Positions 15,317 to 24,067 of a stretch of DNA of 64,000 bases are shown piece by piece. This DNA comes from Limobrevibacterium gyesilva. Its GTDB lineage: Bacteria > Pseudomonadota > Alphaproteobacteria > Acetobacterales > Acetobacteraceae. The DNA is taken from assembly GCF_025989185.1 (NCBI RefSeq), contig NZ_JAPDNT010000017.1:1-64000 (forward strand), given 5' to 3'. The notes under the pieces are model-generated. The model ran no database searches. It saw only the letters and a list, made by a program, of their open reading frames with translations, and was not told where the DNA came from. Position 1 is the stretch's first letter; each line of letters opens with the position of its first letter. The position numbers and the translations under genes were made by a program.

Positions 15317-16049
15317 GACCGCCGGCGCGCGCAAGGTCCATTTCATCCTCCAGGGCAAGGGCGGCGTCGGCAAGACCTTCGTTGCGTCCCTCCTGGCACA
15401 GTTCTACCAGGAGAAGGAGGCGCCCCTGGTCTGTCTGGATACCGATCCGGTGAACAGTTCATTCAGCGCCATTCGGACGCTCGGGGCCCGGCACGTCAGC
15501 CTGCTCGCCGGCGACGGGATCGACGTGGACGCGCTGGACGAGTTGGTCGAGCGCGTCATGTCGGAGGACGCCCATTTCGTCATCGACAACGGCGCCGCCT
15601 CTTTCGTGCCGCTGAGCCGCTACCTGGTCGAGCACGACATCGCCGGCCTGATCGCGGGCGGCGGCAAGCGCGTCGTGGTGCACACGATCCTGACCGGCGG
15701 GCCGGCCATGCTGGACACCGGCAAGGCGCTGGCGGCCGTGATGGAGCAATTCCCGCCATCGGTCGAGCTCGTCGTCTGGCTGAATGAGTTCTTCGGGCCG
15801 ATCGTGACGGATGCCGGCGAGGGTTTCGAACGGACACCCCTCTACCAGCAGAATCGGGCACGTATCTCGGGCCTGGTGCACCTGGAGCAGTTGAACCCGG
15901 ACACGTTCGGCCGGAACCTCCGGGATATGCTGTCGCGCCAGATCACCTTCGCCGAGGCGGATCAATCACCGGAGTTCCGCATCGTTGCCCGGCAACGGCT
16001 GCGCCAGGTGTGGCGGCTGATCCGGGACCAGATCGCGCTCATCGCGTGA
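15225..16049 (+). CDS. traL: TraL-like nucleotide-binding conjugal transfer protein
   Basis: 274 residues. Start at 15225 is preceded by AGGAAGG at a good distance although it lies inside the end of traK. P-loop HFILQGKGGVGKTFVASLLA (about residues 38-57) of the ParA/MinD deviant-Walker type, then CLDTDPVNSSFSA, and FVIDNGAASFVPL as the second motif. It matches TraL of the IncP Tra1 region, whose exact role is unclear. The stop overlaps the traM start by one base (TGATG). Confidence 0.87.
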   Translation: MPDSSPREPSSTIRSNGPAITNDSSAPAGDETAGARKVHFILQGKGGVGKTFVASLLAQFYQEKEAPLVCLDTDPVNSSFSAIRTLGARHVSLLAGDGIDVDALDELVERVMSEDAHFVIDNGAASFVPLSRYLVEHDIAGLIAGGGKRVVVHTILTGGPAMLDTGKALAAVMEQFPPSVELVVWLNEFFGPIVTDAGEGFERTPLYQQNRARISGLVHLEQLNPDTFGRNLRDMLSRQITFAEADQSPEFRIVARQRLRQVWRLIRDQIALIA

Positions 16050-16474
16050 TGGACCGGGAGCAGCTGGTCGCTGAGCTCGGCAAGGCCTACGGCATCCGCG
16101 TTGATCCGGACGATCCCATCCTGGTCGCCGCCCTCCTGAACCGCGGGCTTCTCGATGAAGCCATCGCTGACCTGGCGGTCGCCGTTCGGGCCTCGGCAGA
16201 TCGCATCACGGCAGCGGCCGCCCAGCAAGTGGACGGCGCCAGGGAGACCGCCGCCTCACTCGTGACGCGCGCCGGTGAATGGTCCGCGGAGCGATTGAAA
16301 ATGGCCGCCCAGGAGGCGGGCACCGACCTGGTTGACCGCATGCGGGAACAGGCCGATCGGGCCGAGCGCGCCGGGCGAACGGCCCTGTGGGCCGCGTGGA
16401 TCATCGCCTTGTCCGTGACCCTCGCCGCGGCCGGCGCAATTGGAATCTGGCTGGCAGGGTCTGGGCACGGCTGA
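16049..16474 (+). CDS. traM: TraM-like protein of the tra block
   Basis: 141 residues beginning MDREQLVAELGKAYGIRVDP. The N-terminal pattern GIRVDPDDPILVAALLNRGL resembles the start of RP4 TraM. The middle is an alanine-rich helix, and a single membrane segment lies near the end (ALWAAWIIALSVTLAAAGAI), so the protein is probably anchored with a cytoplasmic helical domain. It is third gene of the traK-L-M operon. Confidence 0.75.
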   Translation: MDREQLVAELGKAYGIRVDPDDPILVAALLNRGLLDEAIADLAVAVRASADRITAAAAQQVDGARETAASLVTRAGEWSAERLKMAAQEAGTDLVDRMREQADRAERAGRTALWAAWIIALSVTLAAAGAIGIWLAGSGHG

Positions 16475-16592
16475 TCGCGGACAGCCGGGCGCTGCCAGGT
16501 CAGCGGTCGAGGTCGCTCAGCAGAACCGGCAGATCACTTGATCCACCGCTTCAATTCCTCGTGCCGCCGTTCGATGCGTTCGAGGTGCAGCA

Positions 16593-16805
16593 TTAGCCTT
16601 TGACCTTGGCGAGATTGCCGCCGTCGGTGCGGACCGTAAACACACCTTCCAGATCTCAGGTGCCGTCCTCGTTACGCACGCCAGCGACAATCTGGCCCCC
16701 GATCGACTGCATGCTATCGCCACTCTCCAAGGACACGAAGGTCTGGCATTCCGGCTGTCGGGGTGCGATGACGCACGGGCTGAGCGTCGGGATGACGCCC
16801 GCGAC
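16593..16805 (-). pseudogene. Degenerate small ORF with in-frame stop
   Basis: Directly after the HD gene's stop the same minus-strand frame continues as VAGVIPTLSPCVIAPRQPEC, then IGGQIVAGVRNEDGT, a TGA at 16656-16658, and DLEGVFTVRTDGGNLAKVKG before TAA. The composition is protein-like, but there is no start codon. It may be a decayed plasmid gene. Family unknown. Confidence 0.3.
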
Positions 16806-17414
16806 CTACCGTTGAAGGTCTTGCAGCAGGCCGAGGAACATTCCGGCCGCCAGCCGTGGCGGCCAAGGCTCCCAGGCTTGCATGCCGGGTGGCAGCGGCA
16901 CCGGGTCCGTCGCCATCGGCTCGATTGTGATTCCGAGGCTGAAGCGGATGTCCGCCGCGGACCATCCGACGACGTGATAGGCCTCGCTCGCCGCGGCCAA
17001 CCGGTCGGCCCATTTATGGGCGGCATAGCTATCCTGGTCCCAGGGCTGCAGGTCGTACCGGATTTCGATCGCATGTCGCAGCTGGCCGACGACGCAGTGA
17101 TAGCCTTCGCCGAGATGCGGCTTCAGCGGCGTGATGGCGTCGAAGCCGAGCAGGCCCTCGTCCATGTCGTGCGCGAGTTCGCGCAAACGCTCCGCGGCCG
17201 TAAGGACACGACCGGCGTGCAGTTCGCGGATCCGCAGTACGGTGAGGCTGTGCTGGGCGACTGAGAGCGGCAGCTCCCATTTCGAATGGCCGCCCCAGCG
17301 GTAGGTGCGGGCCAGACCCGTTGCCAGATCCTCGTCGGTCCAGGCGTACGGGTCGGGTTCCAGGAGGTCGAGACGCTGACCCGATTTGAGCAATACCCAG
17401 GCACGATCGGTCAT
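16806..17414 (-). CDS. HD-domain phosphohydrolase (YfbR-like, plasmid type)
   Basis: 202 residues from the ATG at 17414. The metal site is visible: H in SVAQHSLTVLRI, the HD pair in RELAHDMDEGLLGFDAITPL, and a later Asp in the AAHKWADRLAAASEA helix. The N-terminus (LKSGQRLDLLEPDPYAWTDE) and the W-rich region are typical of plasmid and phage HD proteins related to 5'-deoxynucleotidases. A nucleotide-pool role is inferred. Its ATG overlaps the stop of a truncated primase-like gene (ATGA), so the two were an operon before the IS701 insertion. Confidence 0.8.
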   Translation of the reverse strand: MTDRAWVLLKSGQRLDLLEPDPYAWTDEDLATGLARTYRWGGHSKWELPLSVAQHSLTVLRIRELHAGRVLTAAERLRELAHDMDEGLLGFDAITPLKPHLGEGYHCVVGQLRHAIEIRYDLQPWDQDSYAAHKWADRLAAASEAYHVVGWSAADIRFSLGITIEPMATDPVPLPPGMQAWEPWPPRLAAGMFLGLLQDLQR

Positions 17415-17506
17415 ACCCCCCTCCCCTGCTTGATCACGTCGTTCCAATCCACGCCGATCGTGGGCGTTAGACGCGCGAGCGGGATGCCGGCCGCAGCGAC
17501 GAGTTC
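17411..17506 (-). pseudogene. C-terminal tail of a Toprim primase-like gene
   Basis: The minus strand upstream of the HD gene reads TPTIGVDWNDVIKQGRGV and then a stop overlapping the HD start. DWNDV near the C-terminus is characteristic of Toprim-containing plasmid primases (compare SDWNDLA near the end of the gene at 7077). Everything upstream is replaced by an IS701-family fragment. Confidence 0.55.
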
Positions 17507-18457
17507 GGCGTGGCGCGGCAGTATTGTGGACAGCTCGGCAAACAGGACAACTGCCAGGTCGCGGTCAGCCTGTCGGCGGCGAACGATCACGCCAGCCTAC
17601 CGATCGCCTATCGCCTGTATCTGCCGCATGAGTGGGCTGATGACCCCGACCGGCGTGCTCAGGCAGGCGTGCCTGACGATGTCGTCTTCCAGACCAAGCC
17701 ACAGATCGCACTTGACCAGCTTCGGGCCGCGCTTGCGGCCGGGATCGAAGCCGAGGTCGCCTTGACCGACGCGGGATATGGCACCGACACCGCCTTCCGC
17801 GACGGCATCACCGAATCCGGCCTGCCCTATGTCGTTGGCATCCAGTCCTCTACGAGCCTGTGGCCGCCCGGCGTGGAACCGCTACCACCGAAGCAATGGA
17901 GCGGGCGTGGTCGTCGGACGTCCGCGATCCGTCGCGACATCGAGCATCAGCCGATCTCGGCCAAGCAGCTGGCGCTGGACCTTCCCAAAAAAGCCTGGCG
18001 GCGGGTCTCCTGGCGCGAAGGCAGCAACACCAGGCTCGCCTCGCGCTTCGCCGCCGTGCGTGTCCGGCCCGCGCATCGCGATTATCATCGCTCCACGCCC
18101 AGACCCGAGGAATGGTGCCTGATCGAATGGCCCGCGGACGAACCCGAGCCGACGAAATACTTTCTGTCCACGCTGCCCGCGAACATCAGCCGCCGTGCCC
18201 TGGTAAACACCGCCAAGCTGCGCTGGAGGATCGAGCGGGACTATCAGGATCTCAAGCAGGAACTCGGGCTCGGCCACTACGAGGGGCGAGGGTGGCGCGG
18301 CTTTCATCATCACGCCACGCTGTGCATCGCAGCCTACGGATTCCTGATCTCCGAAACGGGAGCGATTCCCCCCTCAGGACAACGCGGCGCCCTTCTCATC
18401 GAAGAACATCCCCTTCCCGACGGTTATCGACCCCGCGGATCCCCCGATCCGACCTGA
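17507..18457 (+). pseudogene. IS701-family transposase, 5'-truncated
   Basis: About 316 residues from GVARQYCGQLGKQDNCQVAV to the end. They include the DDE parts VALTDAGYGTDTAFRDGITE and RWRIERDYQDLKQELGLGHY (YREK-like Glu region). Family members have about 100 more N-terminal residues carrying the first catalytic Asp; these are absent, so the gene is dead. The right end of the element is near 18568-18590. The truncation joins the primase tail at 17506. Confidence 0.85.
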
Positions 18458-18822
18458 GCGTCACGTCCCAAACTCAATCACATCTGTCCGTGTCGCCATC
18501 GCCCGCGCGATCGCGCGCATCATGCCGCGATGCCCATGCTGCCAGCACCAAACACGCCGTCCTACTTTAGGACACAGTAAGATTAGGGCCGCGTCCAATA
18601 CTCATTCGGGCCGTGCCCCATCGCGTGGTGTAGAAGGCCGCCGACTGACCTGCCGGAGCGACCATCGAAGTCGCACGACCTCGGATCATACGGACTGAAA
18701 CGGCGTCCTCCGATACTCTATGGCATGAAAGCAGACAGAATCAGGCGCCGAGGTGGGGGATGGGAGGGATTTGGCGATCGTGGGGCTGGTGTCGAGGGGG
18801 TGAAGCAGCTTGCCGGAGGCGG
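18458..18822. other. Gene-free stretch (IS701 end and MFS downstream region)
   Basis: Holds the IS701 3' end and the region downstream of the leftward MFS gene. No ORF or clear terminator hairpin was recognised. Confidence 0.4.
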
Positions 18823-20289
18823 TCACGGATCTGCGGAGGACAGCGGTGCCGCGACGTCCTCCAGTGGCCGCCGCTCGGCGCGTTCGCCCAGCCACAAGAC
18901 CAGTGCGGCCGCCAAGGCCATCAGCACGCAGGCCAGCAGGTAGCCCAGTAGCACGCGGTCGCGCGAGCCGCTCTCGATCAGCACGCCGAACAGCCAGGGT
19001 GCGGCGATGCCGCCGAGACCGGTGCCGAGCGCGTAGAACACGGCGATCGCCAGGGCACGCACCTCCAGCGGGAAATTCTCGCCCACCGTGAGGTTGGCGG
19101 CGGAGGCGGCGGCGGAGGCGAAGAAGAATGTGGCGCTCCAGCCCATCGTCTGGGTTGTGGCAGTCAGCGCGCCGGCGCGGAACAGCAGCCCGGTTACCAG
19201 CAGCAACGCGGCCGAGGCGGCGTAGGTAAAGGCGATCATCGGCCGGCGGCCGATCGTGTCGAACAGCGGACCGAGCAGCAGCGGGCCGAGAACGTTGCCG
19301 ACCGCGAAGGGCAGCACGTACCAGCCGACATCGCTCGCCTTCACGCCGTAGAAATCGGTCAGCAGTAGCGCATAGGTGAAGAAGATCGCGTTGTAGAAGA
19401 ATGCCTGCGAAATCATCAGGCCAAGACACAGGACTGTGCGGCGCGGATACAGGCGCAGCAGTGCGTCGATCACGTCCGCGAACGGGGTAAACGCGCGGTC
19501 GTGCAGCCGCACGCGGGTGCGTGCGGGCACCAGCGCATGGCCCGCCTGCTTGAACCGTGCCTCGACCTCCTCGACCACCGCCTCGGCCTCGCCGGCGCGG
19601 CCATGCAGCATCAGCCAGCGCGGGCTCTCCGGAATGAAACGGCGCAGCGGCAGGATCGGCACGCCGATCGCAGCCCCGATGAAGAACGCCAGCCGCCAGC
19701 CAAGCTCCGGATCGATCCGGTGCGGATCGAGCAGCACGAGGGAGCCGGCGCCGGCAATCGCGGCCCCTACCCAGAAGCTGCCGTTGATCGAGATGTCTGT
19801 GCGGCCGCGGAAGCGCGGTGGGATCAGCTCCTGGATGGCCGAGTTGATGGCGCTGTATTCGCCGCCGATGCCGGCACCGGTGAGGAAGCGCATCAGGGCG
19901 AAGCCCGGCAAGTTCCAGGTGAACGCGGTGCCGGCCGCGGCCAGCAGGTACAGTAGCAGGGTGATGCTGAACAGGCGCTTGCGGCCCAGCCGATCGGTCA
20001 GCCAGCCGAAGAGCAATGCCCCCGCCACGGCACCGGTCACATAGGCGCTATTGGCGAGCCCGACATCGGCGGCAGAAAATTGCAGCGTGGGGCTCTGCCG
20101 CAGCGTGCCGCCCACCGCTCCCGCCAGCGTCACCTCCAGGCCGTCGAGGATCCAGGTGATGCCGAGGGCAACCACCACGAGCCAGTGGAACCGCCCCCAG
20201 GGCAGCCGGTCCAACCGGGCCGGCACGTCGGTCTCGACGGTCGCACCTCGTGCGGCGCTGGCGCGGAACGCTCGCGGCGGAGGTGGCAT
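18823..20289 (-). CDS. MFS transporter (sugar/aromatic-acid porter type)
   Basis: 488 residues with twelve predicted membrane segments. The MFS signature follows TM2 as GWLTDRLGRKRLFS. RFLTGAGIGGEYSAINSAIQ is the conserved TM4-TM5 motif, and IPESPRWLMLHGR precedes the central cytoplasmic loop, as in the sugar porter and aromatic acid:H+ symporter branches. The second half repeats the loop as LFDTIGRRPMIAFTY. The substrate is not predictable. It is a single gene with 380 bp of non-coding sequence upstream, between IS remnants. Confidence 0.9.
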   Translation of the reverse strand: MPPPPRAFRASAARGATVETDVPARLDRLPWGRFHWLVVVALGITWILDGLEVTLAGAVGGTLRQSPTLQFSAADVGLANSAYVTGAVAGALLFGWLTDRLGRKRLFSITLLLYLLAAAGTAFTWNLPGFALMRFLTGAGIGGEYSAINSAIQELIPPRFRGRTDISINGSFWVGAAIAGAGSLVLLDPHRIDPELGWRLAFFIGAAIGVPILPLRRFIPESPRWLMLHGRAGEAEAVVEEVEARFKQAGHALVPARTRVRLHDRAFTPFADVIDALLRLYPRRTVLCLGLMISQAFFYNAIFFTYALLLTDFYGVKASDVGWYVLPFAVGNVLGPLLLGPLFDTIGRRPMIAFTYAASAALLLVTGLLFRAGALTATTQTMGWSATFFFASAAASAANLTVGENFPLEVRALAIAVFYALGTGLGGIAAPWLFGVLIESGSRDRVLLGYLLACVLMALAAALVLWLGERAERRPLEDVAAPLSSADP

Positions 20290-20671
20290 CCGGCATTTTC
20301 CTTTCGGCTCCCTGGGGTGTGGAGTGACTCCCGCGGGGTGGGCAGGCTCAGGATGGATTTTTGATCAGCTGGCGGGCTCAATGTGCCTGCCTGATCGCCA
20401 ACTGAAAATCTCGGTGGCCGGTACGGGGCGTGTCGGCGTCAGGGGTTTCAACCAACGATCTTCGCCGAGAAGGCGTCGCCTTATGCCGATGCCCCCATCT
20501 GATCACCGCTCTGCCCAGAAAGCCGACCTCGATCCTCCGACCGTTTGGTAGCCATCCAGCCTCAGTGTCTCCAGTATCCCTGTCGCTCAGTGGCGTGCAG
20601 CCTAAATCCGGATTTGGGTGAGGTCCGGGGCCTGCTCTTGAATAGATATGGCGGCGATCGAGTAGCGTCTT
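20290..20671. other. Upstream region of the MFS gene
   Basis: No ORF supported. It contains the promoter region of the leftward MFS gene and the outer flank of the split IS5-family copy. Confidence 0.4.
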
Positions 20672-20836
20672 AGTGTCCGACTCAGAATGGCGCATTGAGT
20701 ATCAAGCTCTTGCGAGTGCGCGCGTGAGCCGTCGGACGTGGGCGACGAGCGTCCCTGCCGTTGAGCTTTCGATTGTCGTCTCGAAGTCCTTTGCGAGCCT
20801 GCGGCATCTGCCGAGCCAGGCGAAGGTTCGCTCCAC
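20672..20836 (-). pseudogene. IS5-family copy 2, 3' part (separated by IS110-family insertion)
   Basis: The complement matches the end of the IS5-family remnant at 1781-2272: RTFAWLGRCRRLAKDFETTI through the natural stop and the same terminal bases (ending AGTGTCCGAC at 20672). The break with the 5' part of the same gene lies at 20836/20837, where the IS110-family element begins. Reading TGG here confirms that the TGA in copy 1 is a mutation. Confidence 0.85.
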
Positions 20837-20925
20837 ATGCGCTGATCGCGATCCGGCGGTCTAGCCTGCCAAGCTGGATGCGAGGCGAACGGATGACCCG
20901 CTCGCAGCAATCCAGGGAGGCGATC

Positions 20926-21957
20926 ATGGCGCACTATGTCGGTCTCGACGTTTCGGACAGGGACACCGCTATTCACGTCATCGACGAGGGCGGCAGGCTG
21001 GTCTGGCGCGGCAAGCGGGCCAGCAAGCCGGAGGCGATCGCCGCTGCCCGACGCCGCCACGCTCCGCACCTCGAGCGGGTCGGGCTCGAGACCGGGCAAC
21101 TGGCACCGTGGCTCTATCATTCGCTCAAGGCGCTTGGTTTTCCGGTTGTCTGCCTCGACGCCCGTCATGCACGTGCGGCGACGGCCCTGCAGCGAAACAA
21201 GACCGATGCCCACGACGCCGAGACATTGGCGCAACTGGTCCGAACCGGATGGTATCGGGAGGCGCGGGTCAAGGGATGGGCTGCCCATGCGATGCGGCGT
21301 TTGGTCGGTGCCCGATCGCAGCTCGTCGGCATCTCGATCGACTTGTCAAACCAGGTCCGCAGCACGCTCAAGACGTTTGGGCTCCGGGCAACCGGAGGAG
21401 GGCATATCTTCGAGGCCAAGGTGCGCGCCGCATTGGAGGGCAGACCAGAAGTTGCCGACGTGATCGAGCCGTTGCTGGCGGCCTGGCGAGCAGTCCGGGA
21501 CCAGATTGCGGCGCTCGACCGTAGGCTGATGGCCACCGTGAAGGCCGACCCGACGTCCCGCCTGCTGATGACTTGCCCGGGCGTCGGCGTGGTGGTCGCC
21601 GCGAGCTTCAGCTCTGCGGTCGAGGCACCGTCGTATTTCCGGCATTCACGCTCGATCGGGGCGTATCTCGGGCTGACCGCAAGACGCAATCAGTCGGCCG
21701 AAACTGACCGCAGCGCCGGCGTCTCAAAACGCGGCGACCGACTGTTGCGAAGCTACCTGTTCGAGGCGGCTGCTTCGCTTCTGGTGCGGGTACAGAGCCC
21801 ATCAGCATTGAAGGCGTGGGGATTGGCCCTTGTGCCGCGCCTCGGCTTCAAACGAGCCGCCGTTGCCGTCGCGCGCAAGATCGGTGCCGTGCTGCACGCC
21901 ATGTGGAAGGCTGATAAACCATTCGAAGCGTGGCCGAAGGCCGCTACGGTAGCCTGA
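20926..21957 (+). CDS. IS110/IS1111-family transposase (copy 2)
   Basis: 343 residues from the ATG at 20926, preceded by AGGGAGG. The N-terminus MAHYVGLDVSDRDTAIHVID has the first DEDD Asp. NKTDAHDAETLAQLVRTGWY is the central acidic motif, and TCPGVGVVVAASFSSAVEAP plus AYLGLTARRNQSAETD mark the Transposase_20 part, including the conserved Ser nucleophile region (RSYLFEAAASLL). No stops. It is likely active or recently active, since it splits an IS5-family gene cleanly. Confidence 0.93.
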   Translation: MAHYVGLDVSDRDTAIHVIDEGGRLVWRGKRASKPEAIAAARRRHAPHLERVGLETGQLAPWLYHSLKALGFPVVCLDARHARAATALQRNKTDAHDAETLAQLVRTGWYREARVKGWAAHAMRRLVGARSQLVGISIDLSNQVRSTLKTFGLRATGGGHIFEAKVRAALEGRPEVADVIEPLLAAWRAVRDQIAALDRRLMATVKADPTSRLLMTCPGVGVVVAASFSSAVEAPSYFRHSRSIGAYLGLTARRNQSAETDRSAGVSKRGDRLLRSYLFEAAASLLVRVQSPSALKAWGLALVPRLGFKRAAVAVARKIGAVLHAMWKADKPFEAWPKAATVA

Positions 21958-22189
21958 TACTTCTTCGATTGACGGAATCCGCCGAGGCCGGCGGACGCAG
22001 GTGTCCTCGCCGGACGCAACGAGGCTACCCCGGGTTGGGTCTTGCGACCGGATCATCCGGACCGCGCGTTCGACATGGTGGGCCTCGCCTTCGAGACGCA
22101 TGTTGCGGCGACCAGCAAGGTCGACCCCGGAAACAACCACGATCCGGCGATGATGCAACGAGCAGGAAGAAAGGAATTGAAAGGAGCAG
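21958..22189 (+). ncRNA. Candidate seek/bridge RNA region of the IS1111-type element
   Basis: The 232 bases between the transposase stop and the right subterminal repeat contain no credible ORF. In IS1111-subgroup elements the guide RNA that pairs with target and donor is encoded at this position. The call rests on position only; the internal loops were not folded. Confidence 0.4.
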
Positions 22190-22200
22190 TCGCGATCAAA

Positions 22201-22597
22201 CAACCCAGCGTCGGGGCAAAACCCCGAAGCCCTGCGCGGTGTCGGAGCGTTTGATGATCTGCACCGTCCAGCGTCCCAGCGCGGCCAGGGCGTTGCGCAG
22301 CTTGTCGCCGGCATAGCCAGCGTCAGCGAAGATATGTCGCAGCCAGGGATAGAGCCGGCGAATGGACGCCAACACGGCAACCGCACCATCACGATCCTGG
22401 ATGCTGGCGATATGCACGATCAGTCCGACCAGATGCCCCGCAGTGTCGGTGACGATATGGCGCTTGCGGCCTTTGACCTTCTTGCCGGCGTCGTATCCAT
22501 GAGGGCCGCCGCTCTCCGTGGTCTTCACCGACTGGCTGTCGATCACCCCGGCCGTCGGGCTCGGCTCGCGCCCGGCCTTCTCGCGCGATGCCATTGA
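22201..22597 (-). pseudogene. IS5-family copy 2, 5' part (truncated)
   Basis: The complement reads REPSPTAGVIDSQSVKTTES and then the same DDE core as copy 1, up to VLPRRWVV, where the IS1111-type insertion begins. The N-terminal HTH portion is missing: the homology stops at about 22597, where a parS-like palindrome begins. Together with 20672-20836 it makes one gene interrupted by the IS1111-type element. Confidence 0.85.
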
Positions 22598-22609
22598 CAG
22601 GTGTCAACT
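22594..22609. promoter_or_regulatory. parS-like site 2
   Basis: ATTGACAGGTGTCAAC differs at two positions from the perfect parS 118 bp downstream and keeps both half-sites (TTGACA/TGTCAA). It is likely a secondary RepB-binding site. Confidence 0.55.
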
Positions 22610-22714
22610 GACGAGCCCAGGACCGCGCCATCAGTGCGGGTGGTGGCGCCTGACAATTCGGCAAAAAGTCGCCGAGCCCCGTATCGCGATGACAGGTCGA
22701 TGGCACACGTCTCC

Positions 22715-22754
22715 GCCGGGCGCCACGTTGACAGCTGTCAACGTGGCGCCCGGC
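22715..22754. promoter_or_regulatory. 40-bp perfect palindrome containing parS
   Basis: The 40 bases are a perfect palindrome centred on 22734/22735. Its core GTTGACAGCTGTCAAC (22727-22742) fits the repABC partition-site consensus GTTNNNNGCNNNNAAC exactly. It lies about 100 bp before the partition ATPase gene. The outer arms (GCCGGGCGCCAC and complement) are unusually long for a parS site and would let the single strand form a strong cruciform. The TTGACA in the core could also serve as a -35 box, so RepA/RepB may autoregulate from here. Confidence 0.85.
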
Positions 22755-22852
22755 AGGGCTGCGCGTTATCCCGATTGTTCGTTGACACGACTCATCGCCG
22801 TCGCCAAAGGTTCAACAACGCTCAATCGCCCGATGGACGGAGTTTTCCGTAG

Positions 22853-24067
22853 ATGCCGAGTGCGCCCGTTGCCCCGGAAATAAGAGCTAAATTCGGCTTG
22901 GAACGATTGATCGCGCACGACGCACGATTGTTGAGCGGCCAACTGTCCTCGCTCCGCCGGCGTCTGTTCCCGCCCTCTGCGCAAAAGAGCCTCCGCACAT
23001 TCACCAGCGGAGAAGCCGCCGAGCTGATCGGGATCAGCGACGCCTATCTCCGTCAACTCTCGCTTGCCGGCGAGGCTCCTGAACCCAACAAGACCGCTGG
23101 TGGCCGACGTGTCTATACGCTCGAGCAGATCAACGAGTTGCGCCGGTTGCTCTCGCGTTCCCGGGCGAAGACGTATCTTCCCAGCCGCCAGACCGCCGAA
23201 CACCTCCAGATTATCGCCGTGACCAACTTCAAGGGCGGATCAGGCAAGACGACCACGACCGCGCATCTCGCGCAGTATCTCGTCCTCCACGGCTATCGCG
23301 TGCTCGCCATTGATCTTGACCCGCAGGCAAGTCTCTCGGCCCTGTTCGGCTATCAGCCGGAGACCGACGTCGGCGAAAACGAGACGTTGTATGGGGCACT
23401 CAGATATGACGGCGAGGCCCGGCCGCTTCGAGAGATCGCCAGGCCCACATACTTCTCTGGCCTCGACCTGGTCCCGGGCAACCTCGAGCTGCAGGAGTTC
23501 GAGCACGAGACGCCTCGCGTGCTCGCACACCAGCGCCGCGCCCCCGAAGAGCTGTTCTTCGCCCGTGTCGCCAGCGCCATCAACTCGGTGGAGACGCTGT
23601 ACGACGTGGTCATCATCGACTGTCCTCCGCAGCTCGGCTTCCTGACCCTGGGCGCCCTTTGCGCGGCCACCAGCGTGCTCATCACCGTGCACCCGCAGAT
23701 GCTCGATATCGCCTCGATGTCGCAGTTCCTGCTGATGACCTCGGATCTCCTTGACGTCGTGCAGCGGGCTGGCGGGCGGCTGCAACTGGATTTTCTCCGA
23801 TACCTGATCACGCGCTACGAGCCGCAGGACGGACCGCAAACACAGGTTGTCGGTTTCCTGCGCAACCTGTTCGGCGATCGCGTGCTGACCAATGCCATGC
23901 TCAAGAGCACCGCCATTTCCGACGCCGGCCTGACAAAGCAGACGCTATACGAGATCGGCCGACAGGGTATGGGACGCGGCACCTATATCCGCGCACTTGA
24001 GGCGCTGAATGGCGTGAACGGTGAGATCGAGGGGTTGATCCGCAGCGCGTGGGGGAGAGCGCCATGA
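22853..24067 (+). CDS. repA: RepA, ParA-type partition ATPase (repABC family)
   Basis: 404 residues. The N-terminal part has the MerR-like HTH of RepA proteins (TFTSGEAAELIGISDAYLRQ) and GGRRVYTLEQINELR. The ATPase has the deviant Walker A FKGGSGKTTTTAHLAQYL (about residues 125-142), the A' motif DLDPQASLSALFG and VVIIDCPPQLGFLTLGA. Length is typical for repABC RepA. It works with RepB on parS to segregate the plasmid and represses its own operon. The stop overlaps the repB start (ATGA, 24064-24067). Confidence 0.95.
   Translation: MPSAPVAPEIRAKFGLERLIAHDARLLSGQLSSLRRRLFPPSAQKSLRTFTSGEAAELIGISDAYLRQLSLAGEAPEPNKTAGGRRVYTLEQINELRRLLSRSRAKTYLPSRQTAEHLQIIAVTNFKGGSGKTTTTAHLAQYLVLHGYRVLAIDLDPQASLSALFGYQPETDVGENETLYGALRYDGEARPLREIARPTYFSGLDLVPGNLELQEFEHETPRVLAHQRRAPEELFFARVASAINSVETLYDVVIIDCPPQLGFLTLGALCAATSVLITVHPQMLDIASMSQFLLMTSDLLDVVQRAGGRLQLDFLRYLITRYEPQDGPQTQVVGFLRNLFGDRVLTNAMLKSTAISDAGLTKQTLYEIGRQGMGRGTYIRALEALNGVNGEIEGLIRSAWGRAP

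Larger units (their letters stand above)
20837..22200 (+). mobile_element. IS1111-type IS110-family element inserted in an IS5-family transposase
   Basis: Both outer borders fall inside one IS5-family gene, after CTCCAC on the left and before ACCCAGCG on the right. Near each end is a perfect 9-bp subterminal inverted repeat, TGATCGCGA (20843-20851) and TCGCGATCA (22190-22198), the hallmark of the IS1111 subgroup. No target duplication is evident, as expected. About 90 bp precede the transposase and 240 bp follow it; the long 3' non-coding part is where IS1111 elements carry their guide RNA. Confidence 0.85.

Noticed and set aside
22594-22754. Rho-independent terminator for an upstream gene
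   Set aside because: The palindrome contains an exact repABC parS core, has no U-tract and lies in the promoter region of repA.
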